This document shows, one piece after another, positions 18,970-28,276 of a stretch of 40,058 bases of DNA. Position 1 is the stretch's first letter. Each line of letters opens with the position of its first letter. Both the position numbers and the translations under genes were made by a program. Below the pieces are notes generated by a model, which was not told the DNA's origin, did no database searches, and was given only the letters and a program-made list of their open reading frames with translations. Source of the stretch: Endotrypanum monterogeii (taxonomy: Eukaryota > Euglenozoa > Kinetoplastea > Trypanosomatida > Trypanosomatidae); NCBI GenBank assembly GCA_000333855.2, contig CM007336.1, positions 579,531-619,588 of the forward strand, written 5' to 3'.

Positions 18970-21700
18970 AGGTCGTGTATGAGAGGGTGAAAGGGATAAA
19001 AAAGAATTTGTGCTCAACTATCCGGTTAACATTCCCAGTGTTGCTTTAAAAAGACCAGTTGCCTCCAGAAAAGATAGGTCGAGTGATTTGTCTACATCGC
19101 AGGAATCAAACAGGGAGAGGTGAAAAAATTAAAGGGATGCTGAGAAAGAGTGCATGTATTTTTTTTTAAATATGGTCGATTATTGTAGCAAGCTTACTGT
19201 TTTAAAGGATCGCAGCGACACTAATTGTTTTTTTTTGGAAATAAAATCGTTCCAAACCCAAGAGAAAAGATAGCTGTGAAAACGCAATATTTTATTTTCT
19301 CATAACATGCTTAGGTCAGAGGGTTTCTCTGCACATATAAGGCCACATAGACGCTTGTTGTCCTGTCACAGTTTTTCCAGTTCTTCCCTTCAAAGCTCAT
19401 CAAAAATCAGAAATCTCTGCGCCGCTGAACAGAAAGCCGTTTCGTTCCACCGTGAGGCGAAACTGCTACAATTCTCCGGTTCGACACAGAACCGCGAGGG
19501 GAAAAAATGGCAACTACGAGAAAAACGGTAAGGTGAAAAAAAAAGCAGTCAAGCAAAAAAAACTCAACCATGTGGAGAGCAGTTTCGTAAATGGGAGTTA
19601 TAGCATGAGCCGATCACAGGGGATGCATCAGTCCATAACTTCGGTGAATGCTTTTGTTTGGCGCAGACAATATTTTTTCTGTTGCCTTGTCTAACGCACA
19701 GATAGATTACAATCAGCAGCCAGGAGCAAAAACGACAAATAAAGTCACATAGTGATTTTTAAAATCCAGAACCATGTAAAAAAAAACATGGTATCACCAA
19801 AAAAAAAAATTGCAGCAGGCCTTAGCGAACAGGAAAAAACTTGTTGTTAGGGAAGAGCAACCCTTTATTTTGACGTCTTTCATTTTTTATCTGGCGCAAA
19901 ACGTTTTGTGAGGTTAGTTGAGAAAAGTTTGTGATTCGCCTGGCACCGCTAAGCTCTTGACGAACAGTTGTAGAGTCGAACACATTATAATTTCTCCTGG
20001 CGTTGTTTCCGCTTATTTCGTTAAGCATCGTTCGTTCATGAAATGGTTTCCGTACGCGCTTCCTAAACTGAACGCCAGTGAGGCGACCGTCAGCGCGACC
20101 TTTTTGCCAAACTACCGCTCTGCGAGCGCCAGCGGCAAAGTAGTTTTTAAAGGGCATGTTTTTCTACTGAGGGGGATTGGTACGGAAGAACACAGGAGAG
20201 CAGGGAAGGGTTGGAAAGTCAAACGAGATGTACTCCGGAAAAAATGTTCTTCACTCTTCAGACACTACGAGCGGATTCTTTCAGTAATTCTAGTGCCCAC
20301 GTGCTTCAACGACAGTGGCAAATACCGTGTGCACGCGAAGGATGCCCACAGTTGAGGATTTCTTACCAACCACTTAATGAGGCTTTTTCTCAGGAACTCG
20401 ATTTGGTATGAGTTAATTGTTTAGCGGGTATTTTTGACAAATATCTGGTTAATTCTTCAGCGTGATGAATTCAATGAAGATGAATGCATAATTTATGCAT
20501 TGCGTCGCGGGGAGACGGAAGAATATAAAATTCTTTCCAGTGCGCAGGCATAATTGATTTGATCGTTCCAGTTCATGCCTGGACTTTACGATGGTGCCCA
20601 CCCTGCACACTGGAGTAGATTATTATTTCATGGGGGGGAGGGGGGGCACACTACTGCCAACCACACCAAAACCTCCAAACTGCTAAGGCTGTTGGGCATA
20701 ACGACTAGGAGGACTTCAAAGGTCTTTAAGTTCACTCCGCTTGTGTGTATCACCATGTGATATCGGTAATTCACTTGGTCGGGTTATGTAGTATTGATTC
20801 CAAAAATTATGGTTCTTCTACAGGGGGGGGGGGGCGACTTCTTTTTTCTTTTCCTGAATTGAAAACCTGAACACCTACTTATACTGAATAGGCCTTGATT
20901 TTCCACCGAGCCGCGCCCTTCCGTACTGAAAAGCGCATGAAGGTTAAATACGCCTTCTGTTTTCATGCGAGCCTTCCTCTTTTTCCTTGTTCGGCTATTT
21001 TTATCCTTTCGCTGGCCCAGTTGTCTCCACAGCATTTCTTGCAAGACCCCCTTCCTGAACACCAGTACGTATTATTTGCATAAATCTGATCTTCTTCATG
21101 GGTGCTGAAGGCCTCATCAAGCATTTATATATGGGGTCTCAAGTCTTTTTCTCAGCATACTCTAAGAACTTGAATATTCTGCCCGTGGGGTCCCGAAGAC
21201 AAGGGGTATGCCGCGAAGACTCATGTCGTCTCCCCCCTGGATGATGCATTTGCATTGTATCGAATGAGAAACGGTGATGAATCTGCGTCTCTGCTGTCTT
21301 GACCAGAATTCCAAACGAAAGAAAGAATCTCTGCCTCATCGCTGTTTTGGTGGTGGTTGCCAATGACAAAAGCATATGCTTCCCCATGCGCATTCGCAGT
21401 ATGAATAACTGTGATGGAATGAGAATTTCCACCGAAACAGCTCCCGTAAGGGTAGTGTGGTCAAAAAAAGTTTCTTTTGGCTCGATTTCGTCGCGTTATG
21501 GTCCCAGATTCGACTCCTTAAATCCACCACATTTCATCAGGATCGGTCCAAGTAAGCCTGACACCAATAGCGCAGCACAACATTCTTTGGGAACCTTCCT
21601 TGAGACAACTTGGAAAGTCGTCTCGTATTTATGCATTATTGATCCCACTGTTCACCTGGGCAATCTTTCTTTCTTCTCTCCATCTGTGTGTCTGCCTACA
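18970..21700. promoter_or_regulatory. divergent strand-switch region, putative transcription start region
   Basis: Genes to the left are all on the minus strand and genes to the right all on the plus strand. In trypanosomatids such divergent regions are where polymerase II starts both polycistronic units. The stretch is AT-rich, with A/T runs near 19160, 19233, 19543 and 19779, and with G-runs near 20633 and 20825. A near-perfect 19-nt palindrome lies at 20483-20501. Short open frames up to 154 codons show no recognisable domain. No tRNA-like cloverleaf was found by eye. The promoter activity is inferred from gene layout only. Confidence 0.6.
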
Positions 21701-21712
21701 CACTGTTTCCAC

Positions 21713-21714
21713 AG
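21713..21714 (+). promoter_or_regulatory. candidate spliced-leader acceptor (AG) for ERO1
   Basis: The pyrimidine-rich stretch 21666-21712 ends in CACAG, 49 nt before the ATG at 21764. Confidence 0.5.
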
Positions 21715-21763
21715 TTTACATATTCCAAAAATTCAAGTATTGTCTCTCCTGCATTTTCTATAA

Positions 21764-23053
21764 ATGGAAATCGAGGCTACGATAAAGCTTGTTTGTGCTG
21801 CCTTTCTCGTTGTGTTTCTTGTTCTCACACATGAAGCACCTACTGCAGCTGTCAGCTATGATGCCAACTTTAACCCATCTGTAAAGCCGCGCATTGTGGT
21901 TGACAAAGCAAAACTAGACTACGGATATTGTCGGTCATCCCCTGCAGACATTGACAAGGGCACAGTATCACTTCTTGATCTACTAAACCGTATAACAGCG
22001 TCTCCGTACTTCCGATATTTCAAGGTAAACAGTGCAAAGCCCTGTCCCTACTGGGCAGTGAACCTTTTGTGCACATCAGCTGAAAATACCTGCGATGTCT
22101 GCAGGTGTGACGAAAAATCTATTCCGGAGGCACTTCGCGCCGATGAGGATATGAGCGATCTCAACATGCCTGGTGGAAATCTCAACAAGATCGCGGGACA
22201 GCCGAAAAACCTTGACGACTGGGGGGATTGGCTGAAGGCAGACAACGGAGCAGTGTATGTGGACCTGGTGTCCAATCCCGAAGGCAACACTGGATACTCG
22301 GGCCCTCTAGCCGCGCAGGTATGGCGCGCAATTTACGCTGAAAACTGCCTGTCATCCGATGAGGAAGGAATGTGCCAGGAGGTCGCCATCCTCAAGACGC
22401 TCTTGAGCGGGCTACACATGTCCATCAACATGCATGTCAGCACTAGTTTTTACAAAGACCCTAACTTCACCTCACCTCAGCGCCACGCAGGCATTTACAA
22501 CAATCCGAATATCTCTTTCTATCCCAACTGTGAGATGTACAACAAGCGTATTGCTCCGTTTCCTGACTTTTTGGGGAACCTGTATGTCTTATACCAGTTT
22601 ACGCTTCGTGCGCTCTCCAAGGCAAAGCCGCTTTTCACGAGTAACGTCAACATTTTCAACACAGGTACCAAGGGCGAGGCGACTCTCACTGATCGGCAGC
22701 TTCACACCAACATCATAGAGCTCTTCAACTCCCCACTTCTATGCTCCCCTACCTTTGATGAACGCACTTTTCTTGAATCTGAGAAGGGTCGTTCATTGAT
22801 CCCGCAGTTCAAATCCGTCATGTTAAACGTGACACGGTTGATGGATTGCGTGACCTGCGAAAAGTGCCGCATCTGGGGAAAGCTGGAGACAAAAGGCATT
22901 GCGGTAGCTATGAAAGTGATTATGAACACTCAGAGCGACCTAATTACTCTGGATAGATCTGAGATGGTGACGCTGGTTAATCTGGCACGGCAGCTCGCAT
23001 TTTCAGTGCGTAACGCACAGCGGCTGAGCTATGTGTGCAAGGGGAATGACTGA
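21764..23053 (+). CDS. ERO1: ERO1, endoplasmic reticulum oxidoreductin
   Basis: The protein is 429 aa. It is the FAD-dependent thiol oxidase that re-oxidises protein disulfide isomerase in the ER lumen and passes electrons to oxygen. A hydrophobic signal peptide or anchor covers residues ~7-22. The shuttle-cysteine region reads CDVCRC (110-115). The FAD-binding core is recognisable in YVDLVSNPEGNTGYSG and AQVWRAIYAENC (165-195) and GLHMSINMHVSTSFY (216-230). The FAD-proximal CxxC is Cys365/Cys368 in CVTCEKCRIWGKLETKG, the most conserved motif of the family. Length is within the usual 420-560 range. The middle Cys113 within the shuttle motif is unusual compared with the animal/fungal Cx4C form. 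It is the first gene of the plus-strand unit, and repeat copy 4 starts 150 nt after its stop. Confidence 0.95.
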   Translation: MEIEATIKLVCAAFLVVFLVLTHEAPTAAVSYDANFNPSVKPRIVVDKAKLDYGYCRSSPADIDKGTVSLLDLLNRITASPYFRYFKVNSAKPCPYWAVNLLCTSAENTCDVCRCDEKSIPEALRADEDMSDLNMPGGNLNKIAGQPKNLDDWGDWLKADNGAVYVDLVSNPEGNTGYSGPLAAQVWRAIYAENCLSSDEEGMCQEVAILKTLLSGLHMSINMHVSTSFYKDPNFTSPQRHAGIYNNPNISFYPNCEMYNKRIAPFPDFLGNLYVLYQFTLRALSKAKPLFTSNVNIFNTGTKGEATLTDRQLHTNIIELFNSPLLCSPTFDERTFLESEKGRSLIPQFKSVMLNVTRLMDCVTCEKCRIWGKLETKGIAVAMKVIMNTQSDLITLDRSEMVTLVNLARQLAFSVRNAQRLSYVCKGND

Positions 23054-23202
23054 GCAAAAAAAGAGAAAAATCAATGGTGTCCCGAAAATAAGACTGTTTC
23101 AACTCAGGAGTTTTCTCACATTTGTTCTATTTTTCTTCTAGGGGTGTTTACAGCAGTTTCTGGTGTTGTAACGACCATTTTCTCTCTTATCTCTGGCCAG
23201 AC

Positions 23203-23718
23203 GCCTAGGCGTACGGAGGGAGGTGCATCAGGGGTCTACTGCCCACGCCCCGTAGGAATGCGGTGTCGGCTCCCTATTCCCCCGCCAATGCCGTGCAGCT
23301 GCTGGCGCTGATGGGGTCAGTCGCCTAGGGTGTGTCGCGGCTGCCGTTCGACTCGCGTCGCCCGCTGCCGGCGCTCTCNNNNNNNNNNTGTGCGGGATGG
23401 GCAAGCGCTCCGTGTGGCTTTACTGTGTCTCACTCGGTCATCGCTGTCTCTCGGTTAGGGGATATGGAGCCACGCGGAAGGAGGAGTCACGTGGGGGAGC
23501 GTTCCCTGTGAGAGCGGTCCTGTGTGGGTTGGCACAGCATCGAGTCATTGCTCGTGTGGGGACGACTGTGGTCGACTGTTGCTGTGATGGTGCGTATGTG
23601 CACCGCTGCATTGCAACGCACAGTGACCCCACCTGTGACCGGGTCATTAGTGGTGTGGTGTGGTGTGGTGTGGTGTGGTGTTCTGGGGTAGATGGGTACA
23701 TGAAGGAATTCCATCCAG
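23203..23718 (+). repeat. SIDER-like dispersed repeat, copy 4 (interrupted by an assembly gap)
   Basis: It is the reverse complement of copies 1 and 3. It ends with the shared GGAATTCC(A)TCCAG flank followed by an A-rich stretch (AAAAATATATAAAA), which looks like the 3' tail of a retroposon. About 40 bases before the gap (23338-23378) align only loosely with the other copies, and about 50 bp of the element are missing around it. Relative to ERO1 it is in the same orientation as the other three copies are to their upstream genes. Confidence 0.8.
23379..23388. other. assembly gap (10 N)
   Basis: Ten undetermined bases lie inside repeat copy 4. They most likely mark a break caused by the dispersed repeat. 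The true gap length is unknown; comparison with copy 3 suggests at least ~50 bp are missing or altered. Confidence 0.98.
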
Positions 23719-23948
23719 AAAAATATATAAAAGTGCACGAAAAAAAGTATATATTTTTTCGCTATTCGCTGAGGGTTTTTTTAATCCATTTTTTTTTACA
23801 CTTATTGGGCTTTGCGCGCTATGCGCTTTTACTGTAGAAGTACAGAAAAATACTCGTGTCTCAGGGGGCACAAAGTTGGTAAATCCTGAAGAAGCACTCT
23901 TCTCTTTCAATTTAATGGCTTCCTGCAGCTGTTTTTTTTTCTCATTTC

Positions 23949-23950
23949 AG
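23949..23950 (+). promoter_or_regulatory. candidate spliced-leader acceptor (AG) for DNA polymerase alpha
   Basis: A T10-CTCATTT tract (23931-23947) is followed by CAG and then by CAGCAG repeats. The site would give a ~280-nt 5'UTR before the ATG at 24233. Confidence 0.5.
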
Positions 23951-24232
23951 CAGCAGCAGCAGCTGACAGGTTGATTGACTCTTTGCCTTGATAGTGCTCA
24001 TGTTTTGTATTTGAAGGGTATTCATCTTCTATCATTTCCTTTTTTGCCTGCACTCTACATTGATGGGTGTGCTTCACGCCAATGTTATGTATTTATTCTG
24101 ATTAGACCCATCATCTTCAGTTCTGTGTTACTCAGTGAACTTCAACAAAATCATAACCTGCTTGCTGAAGCAGGTGCCATTACTGCTCGAGTCGCTTCAA
24201 AGAGGGCTTATCTTCTGCAACCAAAGTGCATA

Positions 24233-27200
24233 ATGTCCTCCGAGGATAATGGATCATCGTGGCGATCAAACCACAAGGCCAATGCTCCCAACTTCGATGA
24301 GACACAAGAAGATCAATGGAGGTCGTTAAGGGAGGAGGTGTTTCAGTCTGACGACGACGAACACATCCCAAACTCTGGGGATCTCTCTATTCCACAACTG
24401 CCCTCAGCTAAGAGAGCTGCGCGGAAACAAAAAAAGTTGACATCGGGTGGCAAGATAACAGCAAAGTCGAAGCAGCAGACACTTGCTCAGTCAATGAGTG
24501 ATTTGGACATGGAGCGGTTGCTAAAGCGGTATAGTGCTCCAGAGGATGTAGATGTCCTGGAGGACATCGATGTAACGCACTTGTTGCAGCCCCATTGTGA
24601 TTCTGACGCTGAAGGAGAGGAAGAGGAGACCACTCTGACCGCCGACCAGTTTCTGGAGAGGTTGGCCAAGGCAGAGGTCGCGCCGGCGGCTAGCACAACA
24701 GAATCCAAGCGGGTGAGACAAGAGAGCACGACCGTGGTATCACTGGAGGACGAGTCTTTCAGGTTTGCAAAGGACCGAAGCGTCAAATCGATTCGCCCAG
24801 GGACAACCCCATTAGCAAGTGATGGCGCAGGCTACCGCACTGAGGACACTCCCAAGCAGGCCCTTCAACTCGCCGCAAAGCTAGCCCCGCAGGTGGAGGC
24901 CGCCCAGCCCGTTGTGCTGGAGGTGCCGTGTCAGACAGAAGAGATGATGGAGGGTCTTTTTTACTGGCTCGACGCACGTGAGCAACCGCACACACTCTCG
25001 GTTGATCCTGGGTCCCTATTTTTATTCGGAAAGATGATCGTGGAAAAGAATGGATGCACTTCGTACCCATCGTGCTGTATACGTGTGCGCAACATGTACC
25101 GAAGCATTTTTGTTTTACCGAAGGAGGGGTCTTCACAACAAGATGTTGTGAGGGAAATTAATGACATATGCCGAAACCAGGGCATTGAGCACCGGCGCGT
25201 CAAATTTGTTGAGCGTTACTACGCATTTGAGATGCCGGGTGTCCCTCACGAAAAGACGCTTTGGGCGAAGCTGCGGTACCCTGGCCGCTACCCGCCACTA
25301 AGTGCAAAAGGGCCGTTTCGCCATATTCAAGTCATCATGGGCGCGTCCTCCTCTCTCCTGGAGCTCTTCTTGATCAAGCGAAAGCTGAAAGGGCCAAACT
25401 TTTTGCGTGTTGGCGGTCTTGTGGCATCGGCAAGTCGTATATCACACTGCGCTCTTGAGTTTACCGTCGAGTCTCCCAAGAACGTTCGCGTAGAAGATAC
25501 TAGGTTACCTGTTCCACTTCTAACTCTGGTGAGCATCCAGATACACGCTCAGCTCGATAGCAAGGGCGTCTCCAACGAGATTCTCATCGCATCAGTCGCT
25601 ATCTACAAGGATGTCAACATTGAGAGCACCATTCGACATATTCCTGACAAGATTCTTACTGGCGTCCGTCCTGTTTCCATGCACAACCCTTTGCCCATCG
25701 ACCTGGAAAGCTACTGTAATGCCAAAGGTCTGCCCGGCGTGTGTCGCTTCGCTAACGAACGCGCACTCCTCGACTGGCTCGCACAGGAGCTCGGCAGAAT
25801 CGATGCGGACATGATGGTAGGACACAACTTTCTGGGATTCACTCTTGACACGCTTCTCCGACGAGACCAGGAACTAAGCATTGCGTCGTGGTCCACCGTA
25901 GGCCGTTTGGATCTGAAGCGACTGCCGCGCTTTCAGGGCAGCGCGACAAACGTAAATCAGGAAAAAGAAACGTGCATCGGCCGACTTGTCGTGGACTCCT
26001 ACTCGCTTTCTCGTGAACACTACAAAACGGTGAATTATAGGCTTTTGTCACTCGCAGACCAGATGCAGCTGCAGGGGATCGCGAAGGGCAGCAACAACTT
26101 CGAGCCTGGCATCTCAGTGTTAACGCCTGCAATGCTGACAACATCGCAAGATATCTACAATGTACTGCTGCAGGTGTGCAACTGCGCTGTGTTGTCCATG
26201 GCGGTCATTTCGCATCTCGACGTTCTTCGACTGACTAAGCGCCTCACCACGATTGCTGGAAACTTGTGGAGCCGTACTCTTTTTGGTGGACGCTCTGAGC
26301 GCATTGAGTACCTTCTGTTGCACACTTTTCATGACCTCAAGTTTATTACCCCTGATCGGTACGTTCAAGACTTCAAGCGCAGTCGTGGCGGCGGCGGCGG
26401 CGACGACGACGACGGGGAGGAAGAGGGTAAGCGAAAGGCCAAGTACCAGGGCGGAATGGTGCTTGACCCCAAGTGTGGCCTCTACTCGGATTACGTTCTT
26501 CTACTTGACTTCAACTCCCTCTACCCATCGCTTATTCAGGAGTTTAACATTTGCTTCACGACTGTCGATCGAAAGGATCGGGGTGTGATTGAGGTGCCAC
26601 CCCCCGAAAACCTCATTTGCGCCTCGTGCGCTGGGGCAGGCCTCTCCGCACCGTGTTTGCACAAGTGCGTCTTGCCAAAGGTGATCAAGAGTCTCGTAGA
26701 CAGCCGTCGCGAGGTGAAGCGGTTAATGAAGACGGAGAAAGACCCAAACAGTTTGGCGCTGCTAGAGATTCGCCAGAAGGCCCTCAAGCTGACGGCAAAC
26801 AGCATGTATGGCTGTCTCGGCTTCGAGTACTCGCGCTTCCACGCACAGCCGCTAGCCGAGCTAGTCACACGACAGGGTCGTCTGGCTCTGCAGAGTACGG
26901 TAGATCTAATCCCCCAGCTGAATCCCTCTCTCCGCGTCATTTACGGTGACACCGACTCTGTCATGATCCAGACCGGCATCAAGAGCGACATCAAAGCTGT
27001 CAGGGACCTCGGGCTCGACTTGAAGGCCAAAATTAACCGACGCTACCAAAGTCTCGAGATCGATATAGACGGTGTCTTTCGCGCTATATTGCTTCTGAGA
27101 AAGAAGAAATACGCGGCACTGACGGTGACGGACTGGCAAGATGCAGGCAAGACATACAAAAAGGAGGTGAAAGGACTGGACATGGTGCGGCGTGATTGGT

Positions 27201-28276
27201 GCCCTCTTTCAAAGCGTGTGAGCGACTCGGTGTTGAGTCGTGTGCTGAACGCAGAGGGCAGCGAGGATATTCTCGATTACATTATGGGCTACTTGCGGGA
27301 CGTAGCGGAGCAGGTGCGGGAGGGGCGGTACACGCTCGACAACTTCGTCATCTCGAAGAGTTTGACCAAGGAGCCGGAGGCGTACCGCGGCAATAGTTTT
27401 CCTCACGCCACAGTTGCCCTGAGGATGAAACATCGGAAGGAGCTTGTCCGGGTCGGTGACCTGATCCCGTACGTAATCTGCACAGGCGATCGACTAAGCG
27501 ACAAGGCGTTTCACGTGGAGGAGGTGAGGCAGAACAACCAACTGCGCATCGACTCGGAGTGGTATTTGTCTGCACAGATTTATCCTCCAGTGGTACGCCT
27601 CTGTGAGCACATTCAGGGGTTTTCAAATGTGCAACTGAGCGAGGCGATGGGCATTGTCTGCCACAATGGCGCCAAGCGGGAGGAGGAGGCGGAGGCAGAC
27701 TCGATGAACGACTTCTCGCACAGCTCTCTTTTTCAGAGTCGCAGCTTGGAGGAAAGCTTTCCAACAGCTCGCCCACTGCAGGTTGTGTGCACGCATTGCC
27801 GCTTGATGACCCCGATCAACCCGCACACGCGCGTGATGGAGGTGCTTGCTCACCAGGAGAGGCAGAACGACCGATTTGATCTTTACGTTTGTGTTAGTTG
27901 CCGCAAGTCGCTGCCGGTGGAATACGTTGCCAACTGCTTCACCCAGACGTGCTACGGCATTATTCGCCAGTTCTATCAGTGCGGAGGCAATGCAGCAGCC
28001 GTCAAAGCAGTGCGGACACAGTTTACGTACTACCGCGCGCTGTTTGATATGCCACACGCTCCAGGCTGCTCCGTGCGAGTGAAGGATGCTCACTACTACC
28101 AAGCGCGTCGCTGTCTTGGAGTAGATCGCCGGCTGTACACCTTGGCAGAGGCCGCCGATCCGGCAGTGCAGGAGGTCAGCGATCCAGTCGACCCCCTCAA
28201 CGCTGCCGCCGAGACCATATACAAGCGCATCGACCATCTGTTCGTCAATCTCGATTCCCTTTTTTCTGACATCTGA
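24233..28276 (+). CDS. POLA1: DNA polymerase alpha catalytic subunit (family B)
   Basis: The protein is 1347 aa. It extends the RNA primers made by primase at replication origins and on Okazaki fragments. The ATG at 24233 (MSSEDNGSSW) is preferred over 86 upstream in-frame codons that look like 5'UTR. The N-terminal third is acidic and low-complexity. The exonuclease-like domain lacks the catalytic acidic motif, as usual for Pol alpha. Polymerase motifs are intact: motif A DFNSLYPS (759-766) followed by IQEFNICFTTV, motif B KLTANSMYG (852-860), motif C YGDTDS (904-909) and a KKKYAAL motif (~957). A Gly/Asp-rich insert (~718-730) sits just before motif A. The C-terminus has one zinc module, Cys1186/Cys1189 with Cys1220/Cys1223. 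The second module of human Pol alpha seems to be missing. Confidence 0.97.
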   Translation: MSSEDNGSSWRSNHKANAPNFDETQEDQWRSLREEVFQSDDDEHIPNSGDLSIPQLPSAKRAARKQKKLTSGGKITAKSKQQTLAQSMSDLDMERLLKRYSAPEDVDVLEDIDVTHLLQPHCDSDAEGEEEETTLTADQFLERLAKAEVAPAASTTESKRVRQESTTVVSLEDESFRFAKDRSVKSIRPGTTPLASDGAGYRTEDTPKQALQLAAKLAPQVEAAQPVVLEVPCQTEEMMEGLFYWLDAREQPHTLSVDPGSLFLFGKMIVEKNGCTSYPSCCIRVRNMYRSIFVLPKEGSSQQDVVREINDICRNQGIEHRRVKFVERYYAFEMPGVPHEKTLWAKLRYPGRYPPLSAKGPFRHIQVIMGASSSLLELFLIKRKLKGPNFLRVGGLVASASRISHCALEFTVESPKNVRVEDTRLPVPLLTLVSIQIHAQLDSKGVSNEILIASVAIYKDVNIESTIRHIPDKILTGVRPVSMHNPLPIDLESYCNAKGLPGVCRFANERALLDWLAQELGRIDADMMVGHNFLGFTLDTLLRRDQELSIASWSTVGRLDLKRLPRFQGSATNVNQEKETCIGRLVVDSYSLSREHYKTVNYRLLSLADQMQLQGIAKGSNNFEPGISVLTPAMLTTSQDIYNVLLQVCNCAVLSMAVISHLDVLRLTKRLTTIAGNLWSRTLFGGRSERIEYLLLHTFHDLKFITPDRYVQDFKRSRGGGGGDDDDGEEEGKRKAKYQGGMVLDPKCGLYSDYVLLLDFNSLYPSLIQEFNICFTTVDRKDRGVIEVPPPENLICASCAGAGLSAPCLHKCVLPKVIKSLVDSRREVKRLMKTEKDPNSLALLEIRQKALKLTANSMYGCLGFEYSRFHAQPLAELVTRQGRLALQSTVDLIPQLNPSLRVIYGDTDSVMIQTGIKSDIKAVRDLGLDLKAKINRRYQSLEIDIDGVFRAILLLRKKKYAALTVTDWQDAGKTYKKEVKGLDMVRRDWCPLSKRVSDSVLSRVLNAEGSEDILDYIMGYLRDVAEQVREGRYTLDNFVISKSLTKEPEAYRGNSFPHATVALRMKHRKELVRVGDLIPYVICTGDRLSDKAFHVEEVRQNNQLRIDSEWYLSAQIYPPVVRLCEHIQGFSNVQLSEAMGIVCHNGAKREEEAEADSMNDFSHSSLFQSRSLEESFPTARPLQVVCTHCRLMTPINPHTRVMEVLAHQERQNDRFDLYVCVSCRKSLPVEYVANCFTQTCYGIIRQFYQCGGNAAAVKAVRTQFTYYRALFDMPHAPGCSVRVKDAHYYQARRCLGVDRRLYTLAEAADPAVQEVSDPVDPLNAAAETIYKRIDHLFVNLDSLFSDI

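Noticed and set aside
18790..19017. 76-residue upstream extension of the TIMELESS-like gene
   Set aside because: It is mostly Tyr-Ile repeats translated from (TA)n and lies partly upstream of the splice acceptor at 18966-18967.
21299..21763. 154-codon plus-strand frame before ERO1
   Set aside because: No recognisable domain; it covers the pyrimidine tract and acceptor of ERO1 and begins in AT-rich strand-switch sequence.
23975..24232. 86-residue upstream extension of Pol alpha
   Set aside because: Composition is like 5'UTR. The ATG at 24233 gives the expected length and an acidic N-terminus typical of the protein.
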